Of a stretch of DNA of 64,000 nucleotides, positions 38,812-46,059 are shown one piece after another. How positions within the stretch are numbered: the stretch's first letter is position 1; the number at the start of each line of letters is the position of its first letter. The DNA comes from Oceanobacillus sp. HTM 045 (lineage in GTDB: Bacteria; Pseudomonadota; Alphaproteobacteria; Rhodobacterales; Rhodobacteraceae), in the NCBI GenBank assembly GCA_009733745.1, contig WNWL01000003.1:682001-746000 (forward strand), written 5' to 3'. A program made the translations under genes and the position numbers. The notes under the pieces are model-generated. The model had not been told where the DNA came from. It worked only from the letters and a program-made list of their open reading frames with translations, and did not search any database.

Positions 38812-39387
38812 ATGACGGACGACACCATGCAAGCCCCTGCCGCTGCCGCCCCGGCGCCTCCCGCGGCATCTGCCCCGGCCTCCGGGCCGCGCCCGGTAGA
38901 CCCGGGTAACGCGCTGCGCGCGCGGATCCACTACATGGTGGCGCAGAACAACGCGATGGTGATTCAGGCGCAGTTCGCCGACGCGAAGGCGGCGGCGCTG
39001 CTGACGCTGGCGGGGCTGGCCGCGCTGCGCGGGCCGCTGCCGGAAGGGCCGCTTCTCGCCGACCTGCTGGGGGTGGCGCTGCACGCGCTGCTGGCGGCGA
39101 CGATCCTGCTCTGCCTCTGGGCGGTGATGCCGCGCTACCCGTCGATCCGGGCGGGGAACGGCGCCGGCGACCGGTTCACCTGGACCGGGCTGATCCGCGA
39201 CGACTGGAGCGCCGAGGCGCATGTGGACTTCGCCCGCGAGGGCGGGTTCGACGAGTTGCTCCGGGCGGTCGCGCTCTCCAACCACGGCGCGTCGCGGGTG
39301 CTGCTGCGGAAATTCCGGATCATGCGGGTGGCGTTCCTCTTTGCCATCGCCGCGGTGGTGCTGATGATCCTGCAGACGGTGGTGTGA
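38812..39387 (+). CDS. Pycsar-effector-like (PycTM/DUF5706-type) membrane protein, solitary
   Basis: A 191-residue protein. An Ala/Pro-rich disordered N-terminus (about 30 residues) is followed by N-N-A-M-V-I-Q-A-Q-F-A-D-A-K-A-A-A-L-L, two transmembrane helices (about residues 62-102), a soluble loop, and a C-terminal third hydrophobic helix. The A-D-x-K-A-A-x-L motif followed by the helical pair is characteristic of PycTM effectors, which permeabilise the membrane when a cyclic pyrimidine nucleotide is sensed. No cyclase gene is next to it, so it is either an orphan or serves a housekeeping role. Start ATG 38812. Convergent with the lasso-type cyclase gene; a dispersed repeat lies between. 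Confidence 0.65.
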   Translation: MTDDTMQAPAAAAPAPPAASAPASGPRPVDPGNALRARIHYMVAQNNAMVIQAQFADAKAAALLTLAGLAALRGPLPEGPLLADLLGVALHALLAATILLCLWAVMPRYPSIRAGNGAGDRFTWTGLIRDDWSAEAHVDFAREGGFDELLRAVALSNHGASRVLLRKFRIMRVAFLFAIAAVVLMILQTVV

Positions 39388-39427
39388 GGCCGGGGCGGGT
39401 TCCGAGCGGAGGGACACGTCCGGCCAA

Positions 39428-39591
39428 AGCCCGGGCGACCAGCCCGGGCCACGTCCGGCCCTCCCCGGGGCCGGGCGTTCTCTGCCGCTGCAAGGGGATC
39501 GGAGGGCGGGAGGGGGTGCCGGGATAAACCAAGCAGACCCGGAGTAGCACCACGCCCGCCCAGGGCCGGACGTTGCCCTCCGCGCTGACCT
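39428..39591 (-). repeat. Dispersed ~165-bp structured repeat, copy B
   Basis: It fills the gap between the convergent genes ending at 39387 and 39603, in minus orientation. Its ends carry the inverted arms ACGTCCGGCCCT / AGGGCCGGACGT. It has the CGCCCGGCCCCGGGGAGGGC hairpin and the TTGGTTTAT landmark of the family. The 20 bases just before it (39404-39423, GCGGAGGGACACGTCCGGCC) are the first bases of another copy in the opposite orientation, so two copies may have collided or one is partial. Confidence 0.75.
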
Positions 39592-39602
39592 CACATGGCC
39601 CC

Positions 39603-41540
39603 CTACCCGTTCGCCCCGCGGGTCCAGCGGACGAAGCGGCCGGCCTGCACGGCGGCGAGGAGGCCGATGCGGACCACCCATTCGTCGCGCGGGTCGAGCC
39701 GCCCCGGCGCGTGGTCGTCCCAGCGGTCGAGGATGGCGCGGATGCGGGGCGTGTCGATCATCGCCGCGGTCTCCGGGTCGCCTTCCAGCATGTCGAGCTG
39801 TTCGTGCAGCCGCGGCAGGTTGGCGGCGACCTGGCGGTGCCAGTCGACCCATTGCTGGCCGCGCTTCAAGTTCCACGCGACGCTCTCGGGCAGCATCCGC
39901 GCGGCGAGGCGGCGGGCGAGCCAGCGGTCGACGCCGTCGCGGCGGCACTGGTCCTGCGGCACGCGGAGCGACCATTCGACCAGCCGCCGGTCGCGCATCG
40001 GGTCGCGCACGTCGATGCCGTATTCCGCGCGCATCGCCTGCAGCGCCTCGGCGGTGTCGTGGCTGGCCATGTCCTCGATGAACCGGGCGCGGCTTTCGGC
40101 GGTGGAGAGGGCGCGCTGTTCCCAGTAGCGCCAGCCGGCGCGGCGCTCGCGCGCCTCCAGCCCGCAATCGTGCCAGACCTCCGCGCGCATCACCGAGAAA
40201 CCGTGCCAGACCGTCTTGTCCGGGTGCCCCTCCCGCGCGCGGAGGCGGCGGCCGAGGAAGCCCAGCGGCATCAGCGGGTAGAGTGCGTGGCGGGCCAGCG
40301 TCGCGGCGGCGGAGCCCTCGCCGAAGCCGCGCGCCTCGCGCCACGCGGCGCCGAGGCGGAGGCGGGCGAGATGCTCGCGGACCACGCCGCGGCCGTTCCA
40401 GCTCAGCGTCAGGTTCCCCGGGTCGCCGGTCAGCACCACGCGCACGCCGCGGTCGCGGGCGATCTCCATGTAGCGGCGCTGGCCGTGCAGGATGTTGGGC
40501 GACTGCACCGCGCCCGCGCCGAGGCGGAACAGCTCCTCCAGCCCCTCGTCCCAGGTGCCGCCGGCGCTGTCGACGAAGACCGGGTCGATCTGCGGCCAGC
40601 GGGCAGCGATCTCGCGCACATACGGGGTCTCGTCCGGGTAGTAGCCGGGCCTGATCTCCTCCGGCGCGACCTCGCTCGCGGGGCGGAAGGTGAAGGTGGT
40701 GAGCCGGTTGCTCTCGGGGAGGCGGGCGCAGGCGGTGGCGGCGACGAGGGCGGAATCGAGCCCGCCGGAAAGCTGCGCGCCGGGTTTGCCGGGGCCGCGC
40801 AGCCGGTCGGCGACGGCGCGGGCGAGCAGGGCCTCGGCCTCCTCCACATAGGCGTCGTCGGAGGGGAGGCGCAGGGGTTCGCCGGGCTCCAGCCGCCAGT
40901 AGCGGCGGACCTCCGGCGCTTCCCCCGGCGCGGCGGTGAGCATGTGCGCGGCGGGGAGGCGGGCAATGCCCTCGTACCAGCTCCGGGCCGGCTCGACATG
41001 CAGCCGGGCGAGGAAGTCGGCGAGGCGCACCCGGTCCACCGCGCGGGCATGGTCGCCGAGGGCGAAGATGGCCGAGGGGTGCGAGGCGATGGCCAGCCGC
41101 TGCCCGTCGCGGTGCCAGGCCAGCGCGCGGCGGCCGAGATGGTCCACCGCGGCGGTGAGGCGGCGCGCGTCCTCCTCCCAGAGGATCAGCGCGAAGGGGC
41201 CGGTCCAGCGGTGGAAGGCGTCGCGGCCGAACCGGTCGAGATGGGCGAGGGCCAGCGCGGCGTCGTCGGGCGGCGCGGCAATCCCGAGGTCCGCGGCGAG
41301 GTCGTCGCGGTTGTCGAGCCGGCCGTCGAACAGGAGGCGCAACCGGCCGCCCCCGGAGATCGCGGGCAGGGTGGCGGTGGCGGAAAAATCGTCCAGCGTC
41401 GCGACCAGGCAGGCCGCGTCGCCGATGTCGTGGCAGGTCCGCTCCGGGCCGAAGGGCGCGAGCGCGGCGGCGAGCCGTTCGACCTGCGCCCCCTCCGGCT
41501 CCCAGCCGCGCGCACCGAGGATGGCGGCGATGCCGGTCAC
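39603..41540 (-). CDS. Asparagine synthetase-like protein, candidate lasso peptide cyclase (LasC/McjC type)
   Basis: A 645-residue homologue of asparagine synthetase B. The N-terminal half (to about 200) is the glutaminase-like domain, but residue 2 is Thr where true AsnB has the catalytic Cys2, so it cannot use glutamine in the usual way. The C-terminal half is the ATP-pyrophosphatase domain with S-G-G-L-D-S at 258-263. Loss of Cys2 with retained adenylating domain is typical of lasso macrolactam cyclases, which activate an Asp/Glu side chain and join it to the core N-terminus. GTG 41540 is the only possible start (stop codon 15 bases upstream). It follows three short precursor-like genes on the same strand, the last only 73 bp away. 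Confidence 0.75.
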   Translation of the reverse strand: MTGIAAILGARGWEPEGAQVERLAAALAPFGPERTCHDIGDAACLVATLDDFSATATLPAISGGGRLRLLFDGRLDNRDDLAADLGIAAPPDDAALALAHLDRFGRDAFHRWTGPFALILWEEDARRLTAAVDHLGRRALAWHRDGQRLAIASHPSAIFALGDHARAVDRVRLADFLARLHVEPARSWYEGIARLPAAHMLTAAPGEAPEVRRYWRLEPGEPLRLPSDDAYVEEAEALLARAVADRLRGPGKPGAQLSGGLDSALVAATACARLPESNRLTTFTFRPASEVAPEEIRPGYYPDETPYVREIAARWPQIDPVFVDSAGGTWDEGLEELFRLGAGAVQSPNILHGQRRYMEIARDRGVRVVLTGDPGNLTLSWNGRGVVREHLARLRLGAAWREARGFGEGSAAATLARHALYPLMPLGFLGRRLRAREGHPDKTVWHGFSVMRAEVWHDCGLEARERRAGWRYWEQRALSTAESRARFIEDMASHDTAEALQAMRAEYGIDVRDPMRDRRLVEWSLRVPQDQCRRDGVDRWLARRLAARMLPESVAWNLKRGQQWVDWHRQVAANLPRLHEQLDMLEGDPETAAMIDTPRIRAILDRWDDHAPGRLDPRDEWVVRIGLLAAVQAGRFVRWTRGANG

Positions 41541-41613
41541 GCGGTCGCCGGTCTACGGGCGCGGATCGGGCGCAAACGAAAGGTCACGCGCCGGGAATTC
41601 CTGCGGGGGGCGG

Positions 41614-41742
41614 TCAGCTCCCGGCCATGCCCGGGGTGACGTTGTCGGTCGGATTCGGCGGCCCGACGCGCGTGCTCGCGGCCACCGGCATGATCTTCAG
41701 GGACGGGCGTGTCCACGGGGCTCTTCGCGTCCGCTCGGGCAT
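41614..41742 (-). CDS. Candidate lasso RiPP precursor peptide 1
   Basis: A 42-residue peptide gene with a strong ribosome binding site (GGAGGAGG, two bases from the start at ATG 41742). The leader has W10-T-R-P13-S-L15, equivalent to the Y-x-x-P-x-L recognition motif of lasso leaders, and Thr24-Arg25 before the presumed cleavage site. The presumed core starts V26-G-P-P-N-P-T-D33, placing Asp at core position 8 for ring closure (position 7 if cleavage is before Gly27). The tail is N-V-T-P-G-M-A-G-S. It ends 73 bp before the cyclase. Clearly paralogous to peptides 2 and 3. Confidence 0.75.
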   Translation of the reverse strand: MPERTRRAPWTRPSLKIMPVAASTRVGPPNPTDNVTPGMAGS

Positions 41743-41897
41743 GGCCTCCTCCGGTTGGTGTCATCGCACAACTTCCGGTACGTATACCCTGTTCGGGCTC
41801 GCGGATGAAGGGATTGGCTTCGTGACGGGAGGAAAGGCCCCGCGGGTCTCCTGGCGGATGCCCCGCGGGCGCGGCGCTTCGCGGCGCAGTCCGGGTT

Positions 41898-42026
41898 TCA
41901 GCTCCCGGACATGCCCGGGTTCATGTTGTCGTTGGGGTTCGGCGGGCCGGTGCGCGTGCTCGCCGCCATCTGCAACACCTGGAGGGAGGGTTTCGTCCAA
42001 GGGGCCTTCTTCGTCTGCTCGGTCAT
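41898..42026 (-). CDS. Candidate lasso RiPP precursor peptide 2
   Basis: A 42-residue peptide paralogous to peptide 1: W10-T-K-P13-S-L15 in the leader, then M-A-A-S-T24-R25 and the presumed core T26-G-P-P-N-P-N-D33 with tail N-M-N-P-G-M-S-G-S. Spacing from the conserved Thr to the ring Asp is exactly that of the other two peptides. Start ATG 42026 has only a weak GGTGA binding site. About 155 bp separate it from peptide 1. Confidence 0.75.
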   Translation of the reverse strand: MTEQTKKAPWTKPSLQVLQMAASTRTGPPNPNDNMNPGMSGS

Positions 42027-42270
42027 GGGGTCACCATTGATTACTACGGTACGCGGTACGCAGGCCATCGCGAGATGGTTTCATGCGTTCAGGTGGGGTG
42101 TGTGTTCTGGACTTGGCAGAAGTATCGGGAGTTCCGATTAACGAATTGCCCGGTGTGCGCGTGATCTCCGCGCCATCGGGCAATTCCGGCTGCGCACCAC
42201 TCTCCGCGCGCTCACCGTGGGCGGCATCTGCCGCGATGCCGGCGTGCCTCGCCGGCGGTCGGCAGGTGTC

Positions 42271-42402
42271 TTACGACCCAGCCGCAGCGTTCGGATTCGG
42301 CGTGATGTCGTTCGGCGACGGCTGACCGGTCCGGGTCGACTGCGCCATCGAAAGCGACTGCAACCGGGGCTGCGTCCATGGTTTCTTTTCGGAACTATTC
42401 AT
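42271..42402 (-). CDS. Candidate lasso RiPP precursor peptide 3
   Basis: A 43-residue peptide, the most diverged of the three. The leader motif is W9-T-Q-P12-R-L14, then S-M-A-Q-S-T23-R24, presumed core T25-G-Q-P-S-P-N-D32 and tail I-T-P-N-P-N-A-A-A-G-S. Conserved positions (Trp, Pro, Leu, Thr-Arg, Gly, Asp) are kept while the rest varies, the pattern of real precursor paralogues. Start ATG 42402 has AGGA about ten bases upstream. A lower-GC region of 244 bp follows before peptide 2. Confidence 0.75.
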   Translation of the reverse strand: MNSSEKKPWTQPRLQSLSMAQSTRTGQPSPNDITPNPNAAAGS

Positions 42403-42611
42403 TCAACCACGTCCTGACTGCTCATTTCCCCCGTGTCAGACCTATGACGACAGGGTCGGACGATCAACAAATATCACCAATGGTACCAAAACAAGGCAAC
42501 GTTGCCGCTGGTTGTTCGCGGCGCACGTCCAATTGGGGCTTGCAAGAAAGGTTCGGATGAAGTGCGCGAATACTTGAAGCGCACTCTCCCTAAGGGCGAG
42601 CGGGCGGCCGG

Positions 42612-43367
42612 TCAGCCGTCCTTCTCTTCCTCGTCCTCGCCGTCCTTTGACTTGGGGAGGTTGAACAGGCTCTCCGGGTCCAGCTCCTCGCGCCGGCCGC
42701 GCGGGTCGCCGCCGAGGCCGCCCGGCTCGTCGTCGAGCGAGAAGGTCTCGAAGCCCGAGACGTTGGAGGGAAGCGGCTGCGACAGCGCGTCCTCGGTCGG
42801 CATCAGCGCGTCGGCCGGGGTCGGGACCGGCGTGTCGCCCTTCTTCTTGCCGGCGGCCTTGCGCACCGCGGCGTCGAGGTCGCCCTGCTTGCAGAGGCCG
42901 AGCGCCACCGGGTCCACCGGCTGGATGTTGGAGTAGTTCCAGTGGGTCTTGCTGCGGATCGACTCGATGGTCGGCTTGGTGGTGCCGACCAGCTTGGAGA
43001 TCGCGCTGTCGGGCAGCTCGGGGTGGTAGCGCACCAGCCAGGCGATCGCCGCCGGGCGGTCCTGCCGCTTGGAGAGCGGGGTGTAGCGCGGGCCCTTGCG
43101 CTTCTGCTCGGGCGCGAGCTTGACCACCTTGAGCTTGAGCCGCGCCACCGGGTCGGCCTCGCAGCGCTTGATCTCCTGCTCGGTGAGCTGGTTGTTCAGG
43201 ACCGGGTCGAAGCCCTTGATGCCCTGCGCGACCTCGCCGTCGGCGATGCCGGAGACCTCCAGTTCATGCATGCCCACGAAGTCCGCGATCTGGCGGAAGG
43301 TCAGCGTGGTGTTGTCGACCAGCCAGACAGCGGTCGCCTTGGGCATGAGCGGCAGGTCCTGGGTCAT
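42612..43367 (-). CDS. trcR: DUF1013 cell-cycle transcriptional regulator TrcR
   Basis: A 251-residue protein of the alphaproteobacterial DUF1013/TrcR family, a sigma-70-dependent, cell-cycle-associated transcriptional regulator in Rhodobacter and Caulobacter relatives. The conserved N-terminus M-P-K-A-T-A-V-W-L-V-D-N-T-T-L-T-F-x-Q-I-A is present, then a helix-turn-helix-like R-P-A-A-I-A-W-L-V-R-Y-H-P-E-L region near 105-140, and S-K-T-H-W-N-Y-S-N-I. The last 80 residues are acidic and disordered. Start ATG 43367 follows AGGACAGG. It sits directly upstream of the precursor genes on the same strand (about 210 bp) but is a conserved housekeeping gene, not part of the cluster. Confidence 0.9.
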   Translation of the reverse strand: MTQDLPLMPKATAVWLVDNTTLTFRQIADFVGMHELEVSGIADGEVAQGIKGFDPVLNNQLTEQEIKRCEADPVARLKLKVVKLAPEQKRKGPRYTPLSKRQDRPAAIAWLVRYHPELPDSAISKLVGTTKPTIESIRSKTHWNYSNIQPVDPVALGLCKQGDLDAAVRKAAGKKKGDTPVPTPADALMPTEDALSQPLPSNVSGFETFSLDDEPGGLGGDPRGRREELDPESLFNLPKSKDGEDEEEKDG

Positions 43368-43504
43368 CCTGTCCTATCCTCCGTTTTGCGAATATGGCTG
43401 CGCCGCGCTCCGAAGACCGGGCGCGGCGCGCATCTCACGGTTTCGAGGGAAATCCTGACCGGTTATATAAGTCCAAGGATTGGGAAAATAAAGCGGTTCT
43501 CGAC

Positions 43505-44161
43505 ATGCGAGGGGTTCTGACCGCGGCGCTGGCCGTCGCGATGGCGCTGTCTGCGCCCGCCGCGCGGGCGGCGGACCGGGCGGGCGAGTTCGACTACTAC
43601 GTCGCGGTGCTCTCCTGGAACGCCACCTGGTGCGCGCTGGAGGGCGACGCCTGGAACGACGGCAGGGGCGCCGACCAGTGCGATCCGTCGGAGGATATCG
43701 GCTTCGTCCTGCACGGCCTGTGGCCGCAGCACGAGCGCGGCTACCCGGAGCACTGCACGACGCCGAAGCGCGACCCGCGCCGCTCCGAGAGCGCGGCGAT
43801 GGCCGACATCATGGGCAGCGCCGGGCTGGCCTGGTACCAGTGGAAGAAGCACGGGCGCTGCTCGGGCCTCGACCCGGCGGAGTATTTCTCGCTGGCGCGC
43901 GAGGCCTGGGAGAAGATCCGCCGCCCCGCGCTGCTGCGCAAGCTGACCGACCCGGTCAAGGTCGACCCGGCGGTGATCGAGGACGCCTTCCTCAAGGAGA
44001 ACCCCTGGATGCGCGACACCGGGGTCAGCGTGAGCTGCCGCGACGGGATGATCTACGAGGTGCGGGTCTGCTTCACCAAGGCGCTGAGCCCGCGGGCCTG
44101 TTCCGGCAGGGTCGCGCGCGAGTGCCGGGCGCCGAGCGCGCTCCTGCCGCCCATGCGATGA
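43505..44161 (+). CDS. Secreted ribonuclease T2
   Basis: A 218-residue periplasmic or secreted endoribonuclease. The signal peptide is about 22 residues, cleaved after A-R-A-A. CAS I is F-V-L-H-G-L-W-P-Q with catalytic His70; CAS II is W-Y-Q-W-K-K-H-G-R-C with His116. The catalytic Glu of CAS II is Gln112 here, a substitution that the family pattern allows. Six or more Cys residues should form disulphides. Start ATG 43505 has no clear ribosome binding site; a TTATATAAG stretch 30-45 bp upstream could be part of a promoter. Divergent from trcR. Confidence 0.9.
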   Translation: MRGVLTAALAVAMALSAPAARAADRAGEFDYYVAVLSWNATWCALEGDAWNDGRGADQCDPSEDIGFVLHGLWPQHERGYPEHCTTPKRDPRRSESAAMADIMGSAGLAWYQWKKHGRCSGLDPAEYFSLAREAWEKIRRPALLRKLTDPVKVDPAVIEDAFLKENPWMRDTGVSVSCRDGMIYEVRVCFTKALSPRACSGRVARECRAPSALLPPMR

Positions 44162-44186
44162 GACGGGCGATGAGACGAGCCGCGAG

Positions 44187-45719
44187 ATGAGCCGCGCGCT
44201 CGCTGCCTGGGGCGTCCTTGCCGTCGCGGTCGCGGTGCTCTGCGCGCCGCTGGCGGCAGTGACGTACCTGCCGTTCACCGACCTGCCGAACCACCTGGCG
44301 CGGCACTACCTCGCCGCGCACCTCGCCGAGATCCCGGCGCTCCAGCCCTATTACGGCTTCGAGGACAGGGTCCGCCCCAACAGCGCGGTGGACCTGATCC
44401 GCGGCCTGCTCGGCTGGGACGGCGACATCTACCTGTTCGGCCGGCTGATCGTCGGGTTCTACTTCGTCAACCTGATGGTGGCGATGCTGGTGCTGAACCG
44501 GGTGCTCTGGGGCCGCTGGTCGGCCTGGCCGGTGGCGGGCGCGCTGGCGGCGCATTCCACCGCGCTCTGGTTCGGGTTCGAGAACTTCTACACCGCCATT
44601 CCCTTCGTGCTTCACGGGCTCAGCCTCTGGATCGGGCTGGCGGGAAGGGCGCTGGCGCTGCGCACCGGCGCGCTCGCGGCGATCGCCTTCGTCGTCTACT
44701 TCATGCACATCGCCGCCTTCGGCGTGATGGCGCTGGTGGTGGCCTGCTATGAGGTCGGCCGCCGCGGGCGGAGCCTCGCCGGCGTCGCCGCGGCGGTCTT
44801 CGCGCTGGTGCCGCCCTTCCTGCATTTCGCACTGGTCGAGGCGGGGGAGGGGGCCGGGCACGGCTCCGACTGGAACTACGGCAACGCCGCCGAGCGGTTC
44901 TCGGTGCTCGCCTCGCCGTTCAGCCGGATGCCCTACTGGACGCTGCCCCGGGCCGAGGAGGCGGTGGCGCTGTTCACCATCCTGATCGTCGTGCTGTCGC
45001 TGCCGGTGCTCTGGCACCGCGGCTTCGCGCGGCCGCACCGCGACATGGTGGTGCCGCTGGGCGTCCTCGCGCTGTTCGCCGTGCTGATGCCGGAAAAGGT
45101 GATGGGGATCAACATCATGCAGGTCCGCATCCCGGTGATCTTCGCGCCGCTGCTGTTCGCGACGCTGTCCTGGGACGTGGCGCCCGCGCGGCTGCGGGCG
45201 ATGGCGGCGGTGGTGGTGACGGCGCTCTTCGCCGCCAAGTCATGGCTCAACTTCGCCGCCTGGCAGGAGCATGACCGCAACACCGCCGCCCTGATCGAGG
45301 CCAGCGCCGCGATCGGCGACGGCGCGCGCGTGCTGGGGATGGCCACCGGCCCCGGCGAGGCACGCAATTCCGAGCATCACCTGCTCTCCTACCTGCTGAT
45401 CGAGCGCCACGCGGTGATCGCTAACCTCTTCCACGGCGCCAACGGGGTGGTGATCGGCGAGAAGTGGCGTCACGCCAGCCACCCGCATATCGGCACGCTG
45501 CAACCGGCGCTCCTGCGCGAGGCGCTGGATGCATGGGAAGAAGGGCGCGACTACGAGCACCCGCTGGCGCAGACGACCTTCTGGAAGACATGGTGGCGCG
45601 ACTTCACCCACATCCTGAGCGTCGAGCCGGTGCCACAGGAGAACCCGTTCCCCGACATGCTGCGCGAAATCGCCTCTGGCCCGCGCTTCCGCATCTACGA
45701 GATCGTGCCGCCGGAGTAG
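44187..45719 (+). CDS. Polytopic membrane protein, GT-C-like, function unknown
   Basis: A 510-residue integral membrane protein with about ten hydrophobic segments in the first 370 residues and a soluble C-terminal domain of about 140 residues. The first loop contains T-D-L-P-N-H-L-A-R-H, resembling the acidic first-loop motif of GT-C glycosyltransferases and oligosaccharyltransferase-like proteins. I find no further diagnostic motif. The layout resembles the truncated gene at the left end of the window. It follows RNase T2 by 25 bp and may be co-transcribed. Convergent with petC, with a dispersed repeat between. Confidence 0.7.
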   Translation: MSRALAAWGVLAVAVAVLCAPLAAVTYLPFTDLPNHLARHYLAAHLAEIPALQPYYGFEDRVRPNSAVDLIRGLLGWDGDIYLFGRLIVGFYFVNLMVAMLVLNRVLWGRWSAWPVAGALAAHSTALWFGFENFYTAIPFVLHGLSLWIGLAGRALALRTGALAAIAFVVYFMHIAAFGVMALVVACYEVGRRGRSLAGVAAAVFALVPPFLHFALVEAGEGAGHGSDWNYGNAAERFSVLASPFSRMPYWTLPRAEEAVALFTILIVVLSLPVLWHRGFARPHRDMVVPLGVLALFAVLMPEKVMGINIMQVRIPVIFAPLLFATLSWDVAPARLRAMAAVVVTALFAAKSWLNFAAWQEHDRNTAALIEASAAIGDGARVLGMATGPGEARNSEHHLLSYLLIERHAVIANLFHGANGVVIGEKWRHASHPHIGTLQPALLREALDAWEEGRDYEHPLAQTTFWKTWWRDFTHILSVEPVPQENPFPDMLREIASGPRFRIYEIVPPE

Positions 45720-45751
45720 GGGACTGGCGTGACCGGCTCTTGAAAGGCTGA

Positions 45752-45923
45752 GGTGCGCGCAGAGGGACACGTCCGGCCCTGGTCGGGCGTGGTGCATCTT
45801 GGGGTTTGCTTGGTTTATCCCGGCAAGACCTCCTGCCCTCCGAACCGTTTGCAGCGTTGCAGAACGCCCGGCCCCGGGGAGGGCCGGGCGTGGCCCGGGC
45901 TGGTCGCCCGGACTACGGCTGAT
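45752..45923 (+). repeat. Dispersed ~165-bp structured repeat, copy C
   Basis: Lies in the 340-bp gap between the convergent membrane-protein gene and petC. Best-preserved copy: GAGGGACACGTCCGGCCCTG start, TTGCTTGGTTTAT, GGCAAGACCTCC, GTTTGCAGCGTTGCAGAACG and the double GC hairpin. It shares over 50 identical consecutive bases with copy A. The remainder of the gap holds only the petC terminator. Confidence 0.78.
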
Positions 45924-46002
45924 GCGTCGCGTCACGCCATCAACCAGTGGGAGCCGAAGCAAGCCGTTCCAGCCCCGTCGCAGACGACCCCGCCGGAAAG
46001 CA

Positions 46003-46034
46003 GAAGGGCGCGAACCGTGCGGTCCGCGCCCTTC
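46003..46034 (-). terminator. Terminator hairpin downstream of petABC
   Basis: A perfect 10-bp stem GAAGGGCGCG/CGCGCCCTTC with a 12-base loop lies 26 bp past the petC stop. On the minus strand it is followed by CTGCTTTCC, a weak T-rich run. Probable terminator of the petABC operon. Confidence 0.6.
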
Positions 46035-46059
46035 GCGTCTTCGCCCGTGAGGCGCCCGG

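Noticed and set aside
41537-41764. 75-codon minus-strand frame overlapping precursor peptide 1
   Set aside because: The other frame gives a 42-residue peptide with a strong ribosome binding site and two nearby paralogues; the 75-codon translation has neither.
42083-42325. 80-codon plus-strand frame in the lower-GC region
   Set aside because: No ribosome binding site or family resemblance, and it runs antisense to precursor peptide 3.
43505-44161. RNase T2 as inactive because the CAS II Glu is Gln
   Set aside because: The family pattern accepts Glu or Gln at that position, and both catalytic histidines are intact.
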